Part shown: positions 7,815 to 16,724 of the stretch, one piece after another
How the letters are laid out: the number at the start of each line of letters is the position of its first letter
How positions within the stretch are numbered: the stretch's first letter is position 1
Source: Hyphomicrobiales bacterium
Lineage (GTDB): Bacteria; Pseudomonadota; Alphaproteobacteria; Rhizobiales; Rhizobiaceae
DNA: 64,000 nucleotides
Direction: 5' to 3'
Assembly (NCBI GenBank): GCA_900472485.1
Contig: UCII01000018.1
Location: 1 to 64,000 of the forward strand
Translations under genes and position numbers: made by a program
The notes under the pieces: generated by a model
Databases searched by the model: none
Told to the model about the DNA's origin: nothing
The model's input: the letters and a program-made list of their open reading frames with translations, nothing else

Positions 7815-8696
7815 TCACTGCTCCCTATGCAATTTGAAGACGCTATCCAGCCACTCGGAAACGGCGCGAATGCGAACGAGCTGGCGAAGCTCGGCATGCA
7901 TCAGCAGCCACATCTCTCGCACCGGCAAATTGCTGTCGCCGCTATCGACGCGGCAAAGACCTCCCGCATTCTCGGCCAGGATTTTCGGCAGCAGTGCACG
8001 CCCTAGTCCTGCAGCCGCGGCCTGCAGCAGAGCCTCGGCATCGTTGACCGCAAGCGGGCTGGAACGATCTGACTTTTCCGCTTGTGCGGCAATCCAGCGG
8101 GCATGCGGCAGATGCGCCATTGCCTCTTCATAGATGATCCATGGCAAATCTTCCGCATGCCTCTCCTGCCCGGCAGCGACATAGACGGCATAGTCAAGTG
8201 TCGCGATCCGCCTGGCGACGACTTTGCCGTTTGTCATATCGGCAGGTCTTGCGAGGCGCAGTGCCATGTCCGCCTCGCGTCGGGTCAGATTGAAATTTCT
8301 GGAATCGCCGATGAGTTCCAATTGCAGGCCGGAATGTTGCGCCAGCAGACTGGGCAGCGAGGGGATCAACAGCCGGCTGATGAAGGATGGCGCCGCCGTG
8401 AGGCGTACCTTGCCGAGTGCCATGGGATCGGTCGCATCCAACGCGCCCGACAGCGCCATGACTTCGGCCTCAATCGTCTCGGCCTTCGCCACCGCAATCT
8501 CGCCCGCTGGCGTGGGCAATAGGGCACCACCTCCATCGCGCGAGAACAGCGTCGTGCCGAGGCGTTTCTCTAGAATGCGCAGGCGGCGACCGACCGTCGT
8601 CGCATCCGTCCCGAGCACCCTGCCGGCAGCGGCAAGGGATCCACCCCGCGCGAACGCCAGAACATGGCGCAGATCGTTCCAATCGATATCGTGCAA
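7815..8696 (-). CDS. LysR-family transcriptional regulator
   Basis: About 293 residues. The N-terminal winged helix reads LHDIDWNDLRHVLAFARGG then LAAAGRVLGTDATTVGRRLRILEKRLGTTLF. The effector domain follows (GKVRLTAAPSF..., QLELIGDSRNFNLTRREADMALRL). The DNA-binding helix variant with DATTVGRRL belongs to the LysR group seen with small oxidoreductase or YciI targets. The frame opens with GTG at 8726, but a TTG at 8696 has AGGAG eight bases upstream and gives the usual N-terminus, so I chose it. Divergent from the YciI-like gene, which is the likely target. Confidence 0.9.
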   Translation of the reverse strand: MHDIDWNDLRHVLAFARGGSLAAAGRVLGTDATTVGRRLRILEKRLGTTLFSRDGGGALLPTPAGEIAVAKAETIEAEVMALSGALDATDPMALGKVRLTAAPSFISRLLIPSLPSLLAQHSGLQLELIGDSRNFNLTRREADMALRLARPADMTNGKVVARRIATLDYAVYVAAGQERHAEDLPWIIYEEAMAHLPHARWIAAQAEKSDRSSPLAVNDAEALLQAAAAGLGRALLPKILAENAGGLCRVDSGDSNLPVREMWLLMHAELRQLVRIRAVSEWLDSVFKLHREQ

Positions 8697-8780
8697 TTTT
8701 GCAGCTCCTGACGGCAAACTTACCACATGTATCGGTATTATTGCAGCTTTAGACTGGGAATATCCAGCAAGGAGATGACG

Positions 8781-9077
8781 ATGCCCCTATTCGCAGTCCT
8801 GTTCGAGGACGATCAACAAAACGCCGCCACGATCCGCAAGGAATATCTGCCGCGTCACTTCGCCTTCCTGGAGGCGAATGCCGCTTCCATCAGGACGGCT
8901 GGACCACTCAGCCGGGAGGACGACGCTTTTGCCGGCGGCCTCTGGCTTGTCGAAGCGGAGACAGCCGATACCGTCGATCGTCTGGTGAAGGAAGATCCAT
9001 TCTGGGCGGCAGGCCTGCGCAAATCCGTGCAGGTCTTCAGATGGAACCAGGTATTTGCGGAGGGCGCGCTCCTTTAA
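8781..9077 (+). CDS. YciI-like protein
   Basis: 98 residues with a YciI/ferredoxin-like fold: MPLFAVLFEDD, YLPRHFAFLEAN, SIRTAGPLSREDDAFAGGLWLVEAET and DPFWAAGL. These small cytosolic proteins are of unknown function; some act on small organic acids or in catabolic side reactions. Start ATG 8781 has AAGGAG six bases upstream; an ATG at 8775 is too close to it. It is divergent from a LysR gene, so probably controlled by it. Confidence 0.85.
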   Translation: MPLFAVLFEDDQQNAATIRKEYLPRHFAFLEANAASIRTAGPLSREDDAFAGGLWLVEAETADTVDRLVKEDPFWAAGLRKSVQVFRWNQVFAEGALL

Positions 9078-9097
9078 CCGGAGGCATCATCACATGC

Positions 9098-9997
9098 TCA
9101 GTCCATGACGTCAGGCAGGCGCGCGGCGAGCAGGTCGATGACCATGCGCATCTTCAGCGAAAGCTGCGGCACCTGCGGCCAGACGGCATAGATGTTGACG
9201 GGCCGGCTGGAGACATTGAGCACCGGCATGAGCTTGCCCGCGTGCACATAGCCCCGCACCAGCCAGCAGGGCAGCCACGCAATGCCCATTCCGGCGGCGG
9301 CCGCATCCGCGATGACCTCCAGGTCATCCAGACGCAACCGCGTCTGCGGAAAATAGTCGACGGCTGCACCGTCGCCATGCAGGAAGGCCCATCTTTTGGC
9401 TTCCCCCGATCTGGCATAGATGACGAGATCGTGGCTATCGAGGTCGGCAATGGTCTGCGGCGTACCTCTTGCAGCGAGATAATCCGGCGAGGCACATAGC
9501 GTCATGCGATGGAAGGCGATCTTGCGGGCGGCAAGGCCGGCTTCGTCCCGCAACACGCCGTTGCGAATAGCGAGATCGAAGCCCTCGTCGAAGAGATCGA
9601 CCACGCGATCGCTGAAGGAAAGGTCCAGCTCAAGCTTCGGGTGCATGCGCGCCAATTCCAGCAGCAGCGGCGCAGCGCAGCGGCGGCCGAAGAGAACCGG
9701 CATGGAGATGCGCAGACGGCCCGTAACTTCACGCTTACCCGATTCCAGCATGGCCTCCCCGGATTGTATCTCGTCCAGTGCCCGGCGGCAGCGCTCGTAA
9801 AAGGCTTGCCCTTCGTCGGTGAGGCTCTGCATTCGGGTGGTGCGGTGGAACAGGCGCACATTCAGGCGCCGCTCCAATTTGGCGATGGTCTTGCCGATCG
9901 CCGAGCGGGACAGGTTCATGCGCGCCGCCGCGGCCGAAAAGCCGCCGGCCTCGACCGCCTCCACGAATTCCGGAATGCCGTTGAGCATGTCATTCAT
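9098..9997 (-). CDS. LysR-family transcriptional regulator
   Basis: 299 residues: winged helix (MNDMLNGIPEFVEAVEAGG, AAAARMNLSRSAIGKTIAKLERRLNVRLFHRTTR) and effector domain (GRLRISMPVLFGRRCAAPLLLELA, DLAIRNGVL, IADAAAAGMGIAWLPCWLV). The CrgA/AaeR-type effector domain is common for regulators of detoxification genes. Start ATG 9997 has AAGGAAG upstream. It is divergent, with a 107-base gap, from a quinone-oxidoreductase-like gene, the likely target. It converges on the YciI gene with a 20-base gap. Confidence 0.93.
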   Translation of the reverse strand: MNDMLNGIPEFVEAVEAGGFSAAAARMNLSRSAIGKTIAKLERRLNVRLFHRTTRMQSLTDEGQAFYERCRRALDEIQSGEAMLESGKREVTGRLRISMPVLFGRRCAAPLLLELARMHPKLELDLSFSDRVVDLFDEGFDLAIRNGVLRDEAGLAARKIAFHRMTLCASPDYLAARGTPQTIADLDSHDLVIYARSGEAKRWAFLHGDGAAVDYFPQTRLRLDDLEVIADAAAAGMGIAWLPCWLVRGYVHAGKLMPVLNVSSRPVNIYAVWPQVPQLSLKMRMVIDLLAARLPDVMD

Positions 9998-10104
9998 GAT
10001 GATTGCTTCCTTTTGGGAACCAGTACGCGGAAATAATATCGCCACTGGCGACCAGAAAGCAACGATATGCTCCGTCCATTGCTTTCAATTCCTCTCAGGA
10101 GATC

Positions 10105-11133
10105 ATGATGATGAAGACCATGAAGCGCTGGACTATCGAGACGATCGCCGTCGGCGCTCCCTTGAACCTCACGGAGACGGCAGTACCTAAGCCCGGGCGC
10201 GGCGAGGTTCTTGTGCGGGTCAAGGCCGTTTCTCTGAATTATCGCGACAAGCTCGTGCGCGAGACCGGCATGGGTCTGCCGATCCAATTTCCCTTCGTAC
10301 CGGCTTCCGATATGGCGGGCGTGATCGAAGCGGTGGGAGACGACGTGACCAGATTCTCCGTGGGTGATCGGGTCATCTCGACCTTCCATCCCGGCTGGAT
10401 CGACGGCAAGCCGCTCGGCGATGCCCGCACGCCTCCCTACAAGACGCTTGGCGGGTTCTATCCCGGCGTGCTCTCGGAATATATCGCCATGCCGGAGGGC
10501 TGGTTTGTATCGGCACCGACGAGCCTAGATTATGCCGAGGCAAGCACTTTGCCCTGCGCCGGTCTCACGGCCTGGTTCGCGCTGGTGGAACGCGGCAAGA
10601 TCAAGCCGGGTGACAGCGTGCTGGTGCAGGGAACGGGCGGCGTGGCGCTGTTCGGGCTGCAGATCGCCGCGGCACAGGGCGCCGAGGTCTTCGTAACGTC
10701 CTCCGGACAGGAAAAGCTCGAGCGGGCCAAGGCTTTGGGCGCTCATCACGGCATCGACCGCAACAAAAGCGATTGGGTGGAAGAAGTCTATCGCCTCACC
10801 AGCGATTGGGGCATCGACCATATCATCGAAATCGCCGGTGGGCCGAATTTCGGCCAGTCCCTGAAGGCAGTGGCGCCGCATGGCCGGATATCCGTCATCG
10901 GTGTCCTTGAGGGTTTCGACATCTCCGGTCCGGTGGCACCGCTGCTGCTGAAGTCCCCCACCGTGCAGGGCATCGGCGTCGGCCATCGCCGTTCGCTCGA
11001 AGATTTCGTGCACGCGGTGGACAGCATCGGCCTAAAGCCCGTCATCGACCATCGCTATGCCCTCGACGAGGTACCGGCCGCTTTCGATCATCTCGATCGC
11101 GGCCCGTTCGGCAAGATCGTCATCGAGCTCTGA
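10105..11133 (+). CDS. NAD(P)-dependent MDR oxidoreductase, zinc-free type
   Basis: 342 residues of the medium-chain dehydrogenase/reductase family. The N-terminal GroES-like domain has GRGEVLVRVKAVSLNYRD and VPASDMAGVIEAVGDDVTRF. The GHE zinc motif and structural cysteines of alcohol dehydrogenases are missing, so it resembles quinone oxidoreductases. The nucleotide-binding domain has VLVQGTGGVALFGLQIAAAQ and the YALDEVPAAFDHLDRGPFGKIVI ending. Three in-frame ATGs occur at 10105, 10108 and 10111 behind AGGAG. It is likely controlled by the divergent LysR gene. Substrate unknown. Confidence 0.92.
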   Translation: MMMKTMKRWTIETIAVGAPLNLTETAVPKPGRGEVLVRVKAVSLNYRDKLVRETGMGLPIQFPFVPASDMAGVIEAVGDDVTRFSVGDRVISTFHPGWIDGKPLGDARTPPYKTLGGFYPGVLSEYIAMPEGWFVSAPTSLDYAEASTLPCAGLTAWFALVERGKIKPGDSVLVQGTGGVALFGLQIAAAQGAEVFVTSSGQEKLERAKALGAHHGIDRNKSDWVEEVYRLTSDWGIDHIIEIAGGPNFGQSLKAVAPHGRISVIGVLEGFDISGPVAPLLLKSPTVQGIGVGHRRSLEDFVHAVDSIGLKPVIDHRYALDEVPAAFDHLDRGPFGKIVIEL

Positions 11134-11141
11134 CGTGGAAC

Positions 11142-11168
11142 CGGGCCGCTGCCAAGGCTGGCGGCCCG
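11142..11168. terminator. Hairpin between convergent genes
   Basis: CGGGCCGC pairs perfectly with GCGGCCCG around an 11-base loop in the 45-base gap between two convergent genes. It has no clear T-run, so it may be a weak or Rho-assisted end for both. Confidence 0.45.
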
Positions 11169-11178
11169 TCCTATGATA

Positions 11179-12228
11179 TCAACCCTTCGGCTCGAACGGC
11201 TGCGGCACACGCTGTGCGCCCTGGCGTGCGAGCATCCAGCCGGGATATTCGGGCGCAAGCGCGCTGACGTCATCGAGCTTGGCCATATCCTCGGCATCGA
11301 GCTTCAGCTTGACGGCGGCCAGATTCTGATCGAGCTGGTCGAGACGCTTGGCGCCGATGATGATGCTGGTGACGAAGGGCTTCGCCAAGATCCAGGCGAG
11401 CGCCACAGTAGCGACACTGGAGCCGTGCTTCTCCGCCACTTCGCGCATGGTGGCGACGCAGGCCCAGGCGCGATCCTTATCGACAGGCGGGAAATCGAAG
11501 CTCGCACGCCGCCCCTCACCATTGCCGGGAGCGCCCGGACCATACTTGCCCGAGAGCAGACCGCCGGCCAGCGGCGACCAGACCATCAAACCGAGTTTCT
11601 CTTCCGACATTAGCGGCACGATCTCCCGCTCGAGATCCCGGCCGGCGATGGAATAATAGGCCTGCACCGTCTCGAAGCGAGCAAACCCGCGGCGTTCCGA
11701 AATGCCGAGCGCCTTGGCGATGCGCCAGGCCTGCCAGTTGGAGACGCCGACATAGCGGACCAGGCCGCGCGAAACGAGATCGTCCAGCGCCCGCAGCGTC
11801 TCGTCGATCGGGGTTACCGTATCCGTGGCGTGGATCTGATAGAGGTCGATGTGGTCGGTCTGCAGGCGATCGAGGCTCGCCTGCACGGAGTCCATGATAT
11901 GGCCGCGCGAGGCGCCGCGATCGTTCGGCTTGTCGCCCATGACGCCATAGACCTTGGTGGCGATGACAACATCCTTGCGGGGAACGCCGAGATTCTTCAG
12001 GGCCTGACCGAGCAGCTTTTCGGAATTGCCGAAGGAATAGACGTCGGCGGTGTCGATGAAATTGACGCCGGCCGCGAGCGAGCCTTCGACGATCTTATCC
12101 GCCAACGCCTGGTCGACATCGGCGATCGAGCCCCAGGGAGTGTTGGGGTTGGATTCGCCGAAGGTCATCGTGCCCAGGCAAAGTTCGGAGACGAACAGGC
12201 CGGTATTGCCGAGTTGGTTGTAACGCAT
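11179..12228 (-). CDS. Aldo/keto reductase
   Basis: 349 residues, TIM-barrel aldo/keto reductase of the YajO/Tas-like group: MRYNQLGNTGLFVSELCLGTM at the start, NFIDTADVYSFGNSEKLLGQAL (catalytic Asp and Tyr), VVIATKVYG (catalytic Lys), DLYQIHATD (catalytic His), YVGVSNWQAWRIAKAL, and a late IIIGAKRLDQLDQNL segment for the NADPH phosphate. Start ATG 12228 removes a random-looking upstream extension to 12309. Reduces aldehydes or ketones with NADPH; the natural substrate is unknown. Confidence 0.93.
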   Translation of the reverse strand: MRYNQLGNTGLFVSELCLGTMTFGESNPNTPWGSIADVDQALADKIVEGSLAAGVNFIDTADVYSFGNSEKLLGQALKNLGVPRKDVVIATKVYGVMGDKPNDRGASRGHIMDSVQASLDRLQTDHIDLYQIHATDTVTPIDETLRALDDLVSRGLVRYVGVSNWQAWRIAKALGISERRGFARFETVQAYYSIAGRDLEREIVPLMSEEKLGLMVWSPLAGGLLSGKYGPGAPGNGEGRRASFDFPPVDKDRAWACVATMREVAEKHGSSVATVALAWILAKPFVTSIIIGAKRLDQLDQNLAAVKLKLDAEDMAKLDDVSALAPEYPGWMLARQGAQRVPQPFEPKG

Positions 12229-12548
12229 AGGAGAAATTCCCTTGTGGTCAGCCGGAAGACTCTTCCGGCCGGTGAACGCTATCTTTTCGCTATGAATTGG
12301 CCTCGGCACGACAGCCGCAGTCGGGGCTGCCCTGGGGAGGTCATAAGACGGTCGTCGAGGCCGGACTCAAGCTCCGCGGCAATCGAGACAACAAGCACAT
12401 AATGCACCGGAAATCGATTTCAACACGAGACCTCGGACCGATCACGATGCGGTGACCGACGCATGCTCTTGCGTCCGACTGGCTCTTGCGTCCGGCTGGG
12501 CGCGGATTAGACTCCAGCCTTCATATCATGCGCAGAACGGACATACCG

Positions 12549-13253
12549 ATGACGCAACGCCCTTTGACCACGATCGGCTTCGACGCCGACGACACGCTCT
12601 GGCAGAACGAGCAATTCTACCGGCTGACGGAGCTGCAATTTACCGAACTTCTCGCCGATCACGCCGCAAGCGATGTCATTGCCGCGCGGCTATTGGAGGC
12701 TGAAAAGCGCAACCTCCGCCATTACGGTTTCGGCATCAAAGGTTTCACCCTCTCGATGATCGAAACGGCTATAGAGATCACGGAGGGCGAAGTGCCAGCG
12801 ACCGTCATCGCGCAGATCCTCGATATTGGCCGCGATCTCCTCGCCCATCCCGTCGAAACGCTGCCGCATGTGCGCGAGACGTTGGAAGCGCTGTCGGGAA
12901 AGTATCTGCTGGTGCTGATCACCAAGGGCGATCTTTTCGATCAGGAGCGCAAGCTCGCCCAATCCGGGCTCGGCGACCTTTTCGATGCGGTCGAGATCGT
13001 CTCGGACAAGAACGCGTCGACCTATCGCCGCATCTTCTCTAAGGTCGGCGACGGGCCGGAACGGGCGATGATGATCGGCAATTCGCTGAAATCGGACATC
13101 GTGCCGGCGCTTGCCGCCGGCAGCTACGGCGTCTTCGTGCCGCACGAGCTTACATGGTCGTTCGAGCATGTCGAGGAGCCGACCGAAGCGCCGCGTTTTC
13201 GCAAGATCGGTCATCTCGGCGAGCTGCATGGCGTGATCGAAACGTTGCAGTGA
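12549..13253 (+). CDS. HAD-superfamily hydrolase
   Basis: 234 residues. Motif I IGFDADDTLWQNEQ contains the nucleophile DxD, motif II is VLITKGD, motif III lies around the lysine in VEIVSDKNASTYRRI, and motif IV is MIGNSLKSDIVPALAAG. The helical cap between motifs I and II identifies subclass IA phosphatases. Likely a small-molecule phosphatase; substrate unknown. ATG 12549 was chosen over ATG 12528 because it begins the conserved domain directly, but neither has a strong ribosome binding site. Confidence 0.88.
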   Translation: MTQRPLTTIGFDADDTLWQNEQFYRLTELQFTELLADHAASDVIAARLLEAEKRNLRHYGFGIKGFTLSMIETAIEITEGEVPATVIAQILDIGRDLLAHPVETLPHVRETLEALSGKYLLVLITKGDLFDQERKLAQSGLGDLFDAVEIVSDKNASTYRRIFSKVGDGPERAMMIGNSLKSDIVPALAAGSYGVFVPHELTWSFEHVEEPTEAPRFRKIGHLGELHGVIETLQ

Positions 13254-13256
13254 CCC

Positions 13257-13781
13257 TTACTGTCCCTGCTTCGAACGCGGCGGAAACAGTATCGGTCCCT
13301 GATCTTTCTGCTGATCGGCCGGCGCCTGCTGCGCGGCCGGCGGATTGGGGTCGATGAGGATCTCGTATGGCGCACCGAGACCGCGCCGGCGCGTGACGCG
13401 CGAGTAATAGGGCTTGATCAGCCAGGTCGTATCCTCATTGACGGTGACGTCGGCGGTGTTGCCGTCTTCATCCGTGCCGAAGAAGGATTCGTCCTCGCTC
13501 GACGAGAGGTCGAAGATCGCCATGTAGGCATATTTGCTCTTCGAGCTGAAGGTGATCCGTACATGCTGGCCCTTCTTCAGCGGCAGTGTGTAGACCTTGC
13601 CCTTGCCGAACTTCGTCCAGCCCGTCAGCCTCTCGAGAACGGCCGGCAGAGCGATCTTCTCAAGCTTTTCACCACGGTCGAGCTGCGGCAGCTGTTGTTG
13701 CTGAGTATCACTTTGCGCATGGGCTGTGGCGCTTAACAGCGCAAAGATCGTCAGCGAAAGACCGAGAAGCGCAGCTCTCAT
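13257..13781 (-). CDS. Exported protein of unknown function
   Basis: 174 residues with a signal peptide (MRAALLGLSLTIFALLSATAHA). The mature part has a beta-rich region (VYTLPLKKGQHVRITFSSKSKYAYMAIFDLSS, TTWLIKPYYSRVTRRRGLGAPYEILIDP) like a pre-peptidase C-terminal type beta-sandwich, then a Pro/Gln-rich tail. ATG 13781 overlaps the stop of tag as ATGA, so the two are translated together. No family name can be given; periplasmic location is inferred from the signal. Confidence 0.8.
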   Translation of the reverse strand: MRAALLGLSLTIFALLSATAHAQSDTQQQQLPQLDRGEKLEKIALPAVLERLTGWTKFGKGKVYTLPLKKGQHVRITFSSKSKYAYMAIFDLSSSEDESFFGTDEDGNTADVTVNEDTTWLIKPYYSRVTRRRGLGAPYEILIDPNPPAAQQAPADQQKDQGPILFPPRSKQGQ

Positions 13782-14407
13782 GGCCGCACCAATGCGCAAC
13801 GCATCGCCTCCACCTCTTTCCGGCAATAGCAGCCCTCGATGTGATCGTTGACCAGACCCATGGCCTGCATGAAGGCATAAACCGTGGTCGGGCCGACAAA
13901 GGTCCAGCCGCGCTTCTTCAGATCCTTCGAAATCCGCACCGAAGCCGCCGTCGTCGGATTGGCGCGAAGATGGGCAAGATCGAAGATCTCCGGGCGCTCG
14001 GCAACGCTCGGCTCATGGCTCCAGAAATAGCGGGCGAGCGAACCGAATTCGTCGCGCAGCTCGATGGCGCGGTTGGCATTGTTGATGGTGGAAACGATTT
14101 TGCCGCGATGGCGGATGATGCCGGCATCGGCGAGGCAGCGCTCGATATCGGCTTCGCCAAACTTGGCGACTTTCTCGAAATCGAAGCCAGCGAAAGCGGC
14201 GCGAAAATTCTCGCGCTTGCGCAGGATCGTCAGCCAAGACAGGCCCGACTGGAAGCCTTCGAGGCAGATCTTCTCGAACAGCCTGATGTCATTGACAACA
14301 GGCCGACCCCATTCCTCGTCGTGATAGCGCTGATATTCCGGCAGATTGCCGTGCCAGAAGCAGCGGTCCTTACCATCTTCGCCGGTGATGATGCCCGTTT
14401 CGGCCAT
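13778..14407 (-). CDS. tag: DNA-3-methyladenine glycosylase I
   Basis: 209 residues. Removes 3-methyladenine from alkylated DNA as the first step of base excision repair. Seen: RCFWHGNLPEYQRYHDEEWG at the N-terminus, LFEKICLEGFQSGLSWLTILRKRE (catalytic Glu region), RGWTFVGPTTVYAFMQAMG and NDHIEGCYCR. The zinc-binding set (early Cys and His plus the late His and Cys) is intact. Length fits the family (about 190-210). It is coupled by a four-base overlap to the exported protein downstream. Confidence 0.95.
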   Translation of the reverse strand: MAETGIITGEDGKDRCFWHGNLPEYQRYHDEEWGRPVVNDIRLFEKICLEGFQSGLSWLTILRKRENFRAAFAGFDFEKVAKFGEADIERCLADAGIIRHRGKIVSTINNANRAIELRDEFGSLARYFWSHEPSVAERPEIFDLAHLRANPTTAASVRISKDLKKRGWTFVGPTTVYAFMQAMGLVNDHIEGCYCRKEVEAMRCALVRP

Positions 14408-14709
14408 TTTCGCGATTCGTCCCCTATTTCAGCACGCGCTACCGGGAGCCGGTATGCCACTATCGGATAAATTGAGATCAATCAAATGCTTAAATTCATA
14501 GGCTGACTTCGACGACCGCGCATTCCGATTCATGATTTACCACTTGCAAACCATCTTTCCAAACCAAGCGGTAACCCTGACAAAGCTTTATCGGCTTCGC
14601 GGCATTTTGATGAATAGATGTTTACCATTCGCTCGCGTGCAAGTGGCACCATTGTTTCGACCGGGCGCTTTCGCGCCCATCCTCGGCCCATGTGTAGAGA
14701 GTTTGTCCG

Positions 14710-15492
14710 ATGATGAAACATGCCGTCCTGTTTGCCGCGGGCGCTCTGAGCCTGCTTGCTGCCAACGCCTTTGCCGACGATCGCTATCAGTCGCGCCCGC
14801 CCGTCATCGTCAGTCCCGATCTGACGGCCCCCTGGGTGATTCAGCTTGGCGGCGGCAACGTGCAGCCGGTCGTCTACCCCCGCCCGATGGCGCGCCGCGC
14901 CGCCGATCCCAGAATGGAGCAGCAGGCCAATCCGCAGGTACGTCAGGTCATGCAACCGCGCGGACTGTTTGCGCGCCCGGCCGTGCAGCAGGTCGCCATG
15001 GCCCGCCCGCAATATCCGGCAGTCCGAGGCCAGATCGATCCGCAGTTCCTGCCGCAGATCGTCGACTATCAGACCAAGGAAAAGCCCGGCAGCATCATCA
15101 TCGACACCAATAACCGCTTTCTCTATCTGGTGATGGATGGCGGCAAGGCGCGGCGCTATGGCGTTGGCGTCGGCAAGCCCGGCTTCGAATGGGCGGGCGC
15201 CCATACCGTGACCCGCAAGCAGGAATGGCCGGACTGGACGCCGCCCGCCGAGATGATCTCGCGCGAAGCCGCCAAGGGCCACTATCTGCCGGCGCACATG
15301 GAAGGCGGCGAAGGCAATCCGCTCGGCGCCCGCGCCATGTATCTGGGCTCCACCCTCTATCGCATCCATGGCACCAACGCCCCCTGGACGATCGGCAGTG
15401 CCGTCTCGTCCGGCTGCATCCGCCTTCGCAACGAAGATGTCATCGACCTCTACAACCGCGTGAAAGTCGGCACCCGCGTCACCGTCATGTAA
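14710..15492 (+). CDS. L,D-transpeptidase (YkuD), copy 1
   Basis: 260 residues with a signal peptide (AVLFAAGALSLLAANAFA). The YkuD domain occupies the C-terminal half, with IIIDTNNRFLYLVMDGGKARRY and the catalytic HGTNAPWTIGSAVSSGCIRL (His and nucleophile Cys). Such enzymes make 3-3 peptidoglycan cross-links or attach proteins to peptidoglycan in the periplasm; rhizobia have many. The middle part (residues ~60-110) is proline/glutamine/arginine rich. A close paralogue lies 220 bases downstream in the same orientation. Confidence 0.94.
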   Translation: MMKHAVLFAAGALSLLAANAFADDRYQSRPPVIVSPDLTAPWVIQLGGGNVQPVVYPRPMARRAADPRMEQQANPQVRQVMQPRGLFARPAVQQVAMARPQYPAVRGQIDPQFLPQIVDYQTKEKPGSIIIDTNNRFLYLVMDGGKARRYGVGVGKPGFEWAGAHTVTRKQEWPDWTPPAEMISREAAKGHYLPAHMEGGEGNPLGARAMYLGSTLYRIHGTNAPWTIGSAVSSGCIRLRNEDVIDLYNRVKVGTRVTVM

Positions 15493-15577
15493 TTTCTAAT
15501 GACCGCTGGACCTGTGCGGCGATACTATCCCATCGAGGGAGCAGTATTCGGCGCACCGGACGGCCCGCCACTATAGT

Positions 15578-15593
15578 TCAGACTATAGTCTGA
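15578..15593. promoter_or_regulatory. 16-base perfect palindrome upstream of L,D-transpeptidase copy 2
   Basis: TCAGACTATAGTCTGA is a perfect palindrome and is directly preceded by another ACTATAGT (15570-15577). It lies about 120 bases before the second transpeptidase start, in the intergenic gap, so it looks like a regulator binding site. No known consensus is recognised. Confidence 0.5.
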
Positions 15594-15711
15594 TCCGCGA
15601 TAGAAGAGAGGCTGGTTCTTCCAGACCATTCTCCTTATCGGGTATTTTGATCTTGATCCCTTCGTTGGTTCCGGTAATTTCCTACCGGATTTAACGAGGG
15701 GAATGCCAATT

Positions 15712-16410
15712 ATGAAAGCAGCATTGTCGATCGTGACGGCAGGTGTCGTCGCGGCGTGTCTTCTTACAGCATCGAACGCAGCGGCCTTTACCGCCTCAAT
15801 ACCCTATGCGACGCCAGCCACGCGCGGCGACGTGATCCGGGTCGCGATGGAGCCGCAGGGCCAGGTGAAGCCGCAGTTCCAGCGGCGCATGGTGCGGCTG
15901 GCGACGAACGAGGAGCCGGGCACCGTTATCGTCGACACCAACAACAAGTATCTCTACCTCGTCGAAGGCAATAACCGCGCAAGACGCTATGGCATCGGCG
16001 TCGGTCGCGATGGTTTCGGCTGGTCCGGCGTCGTCAAGGTCGGCCGCAAGGCGGAATGGCCCGGCTGGACGCCGCCGCCGGAAATGATCGTGCGCGAAGG
16101 CAAGAAGGGCCACAAGCTGCCGGCCTATCAGGAAGGCGGCGAGGACAATCCGCTCGGCGCGCGCGCCATGTATCTCTATCGCAACGGCAACGACACCGCC
16201 TTCCGCATCCACGGCACCAACCAGCCATGGAGCATCGGCCTCAACATGTCCTCCGGCTGCATCCGCATGATGAACAAGGACGTGATCGATCTCTACGACC
16301 GCGTTCCTGTGGGCACCAAGGTCATCGTCGTCGGCCCCGGCAATAAGCAGGGCGAGGTCAGCTATCAAGATCGCGGCGTCGATGTGCTGAGGACCCTGTT
16401 CGGCGGCTGA
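15712..16410 (+). CDS. L,D-transpeptidase (YkuD), copy 2
   Basis: 232 residues with a signal peptide (ALSIVTAGVVAACLLTASNAAA). YkuD domain: VIVDTNNKYLYLVEGNNRARRY, WPGWTPPPEMIVREGKKG, NPLGARAMYLYRNG and the active-site HGTNQPWSIGLNMSSGCIRM. It shares this whole layout with copy 1 and so arose by duplication, but lacks the proline-rich linker and has a short C-terminal addition (GEVSYQDRGVDVLRTLFGG). Start ATG 15712 has GAGGGGA nine bases upstream; ATG 15703 is too close. A hairpin overlaps the stop codon. Confidence 0.94.
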   Translation: MKAALSIVTAGVVAACLLTASNAAAFTASIPYATPATRGDVIRVAMEPQGQVKPQFQRRMVRLATNEEPGTVIVDTNNKYLYLVEGNNRARRYGIGVGRDGFGWSGVVKVGRKAEWPGWTPPPEMIVREGKKGHKLPAYQEGGEDNPLGARAMYLYRNGNDTAFRIHGTNQPWSIGLNMSSGCIRMMNKDVIDLYDRVPVGTKVIVVGPGNKQGEVSYQDRGVDVLRTLFGG

Positions 16411-16430
16411 AAAAGCCGCCTCTCTGTTTT
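16402..16430 (+). terminator. Terminator overlapping the stop codon of L,D-transpeptidase copy 2
   Basis: GGCGGCT (partly coding, ends in the TGA) pairs with AGCCGCC across a short A-rich loop and is followed by TCTCTGTTTT. Confidence 0.75.
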
Positions 16431-16724
16431 ACCCGAATCAGGCAGCGGTATAACGGGCGCTCCGAACGATGGCATGACCATTTATGCGAGATCGGAGCGC
16501 TCGCATCACTTGCAACAGCTTATTGCCTGCAGGCTGGAGTAAGGACGCTGTTGCGCCAGTGTCACAACTCGGCACTTATCGTGCCGCATCGCCGAAAAGC
16601 GGCCCACTGCCTTCAGTTTGCCGTCAGTTTTCCCGCCTAAGCCGTGCTTGCCTATCCATGACTGCAATAGAAGTGTCATGGAAGCGCGTTTAGATAGCGG
16701 CACTTTGGCATCCGGGGATTTCAT

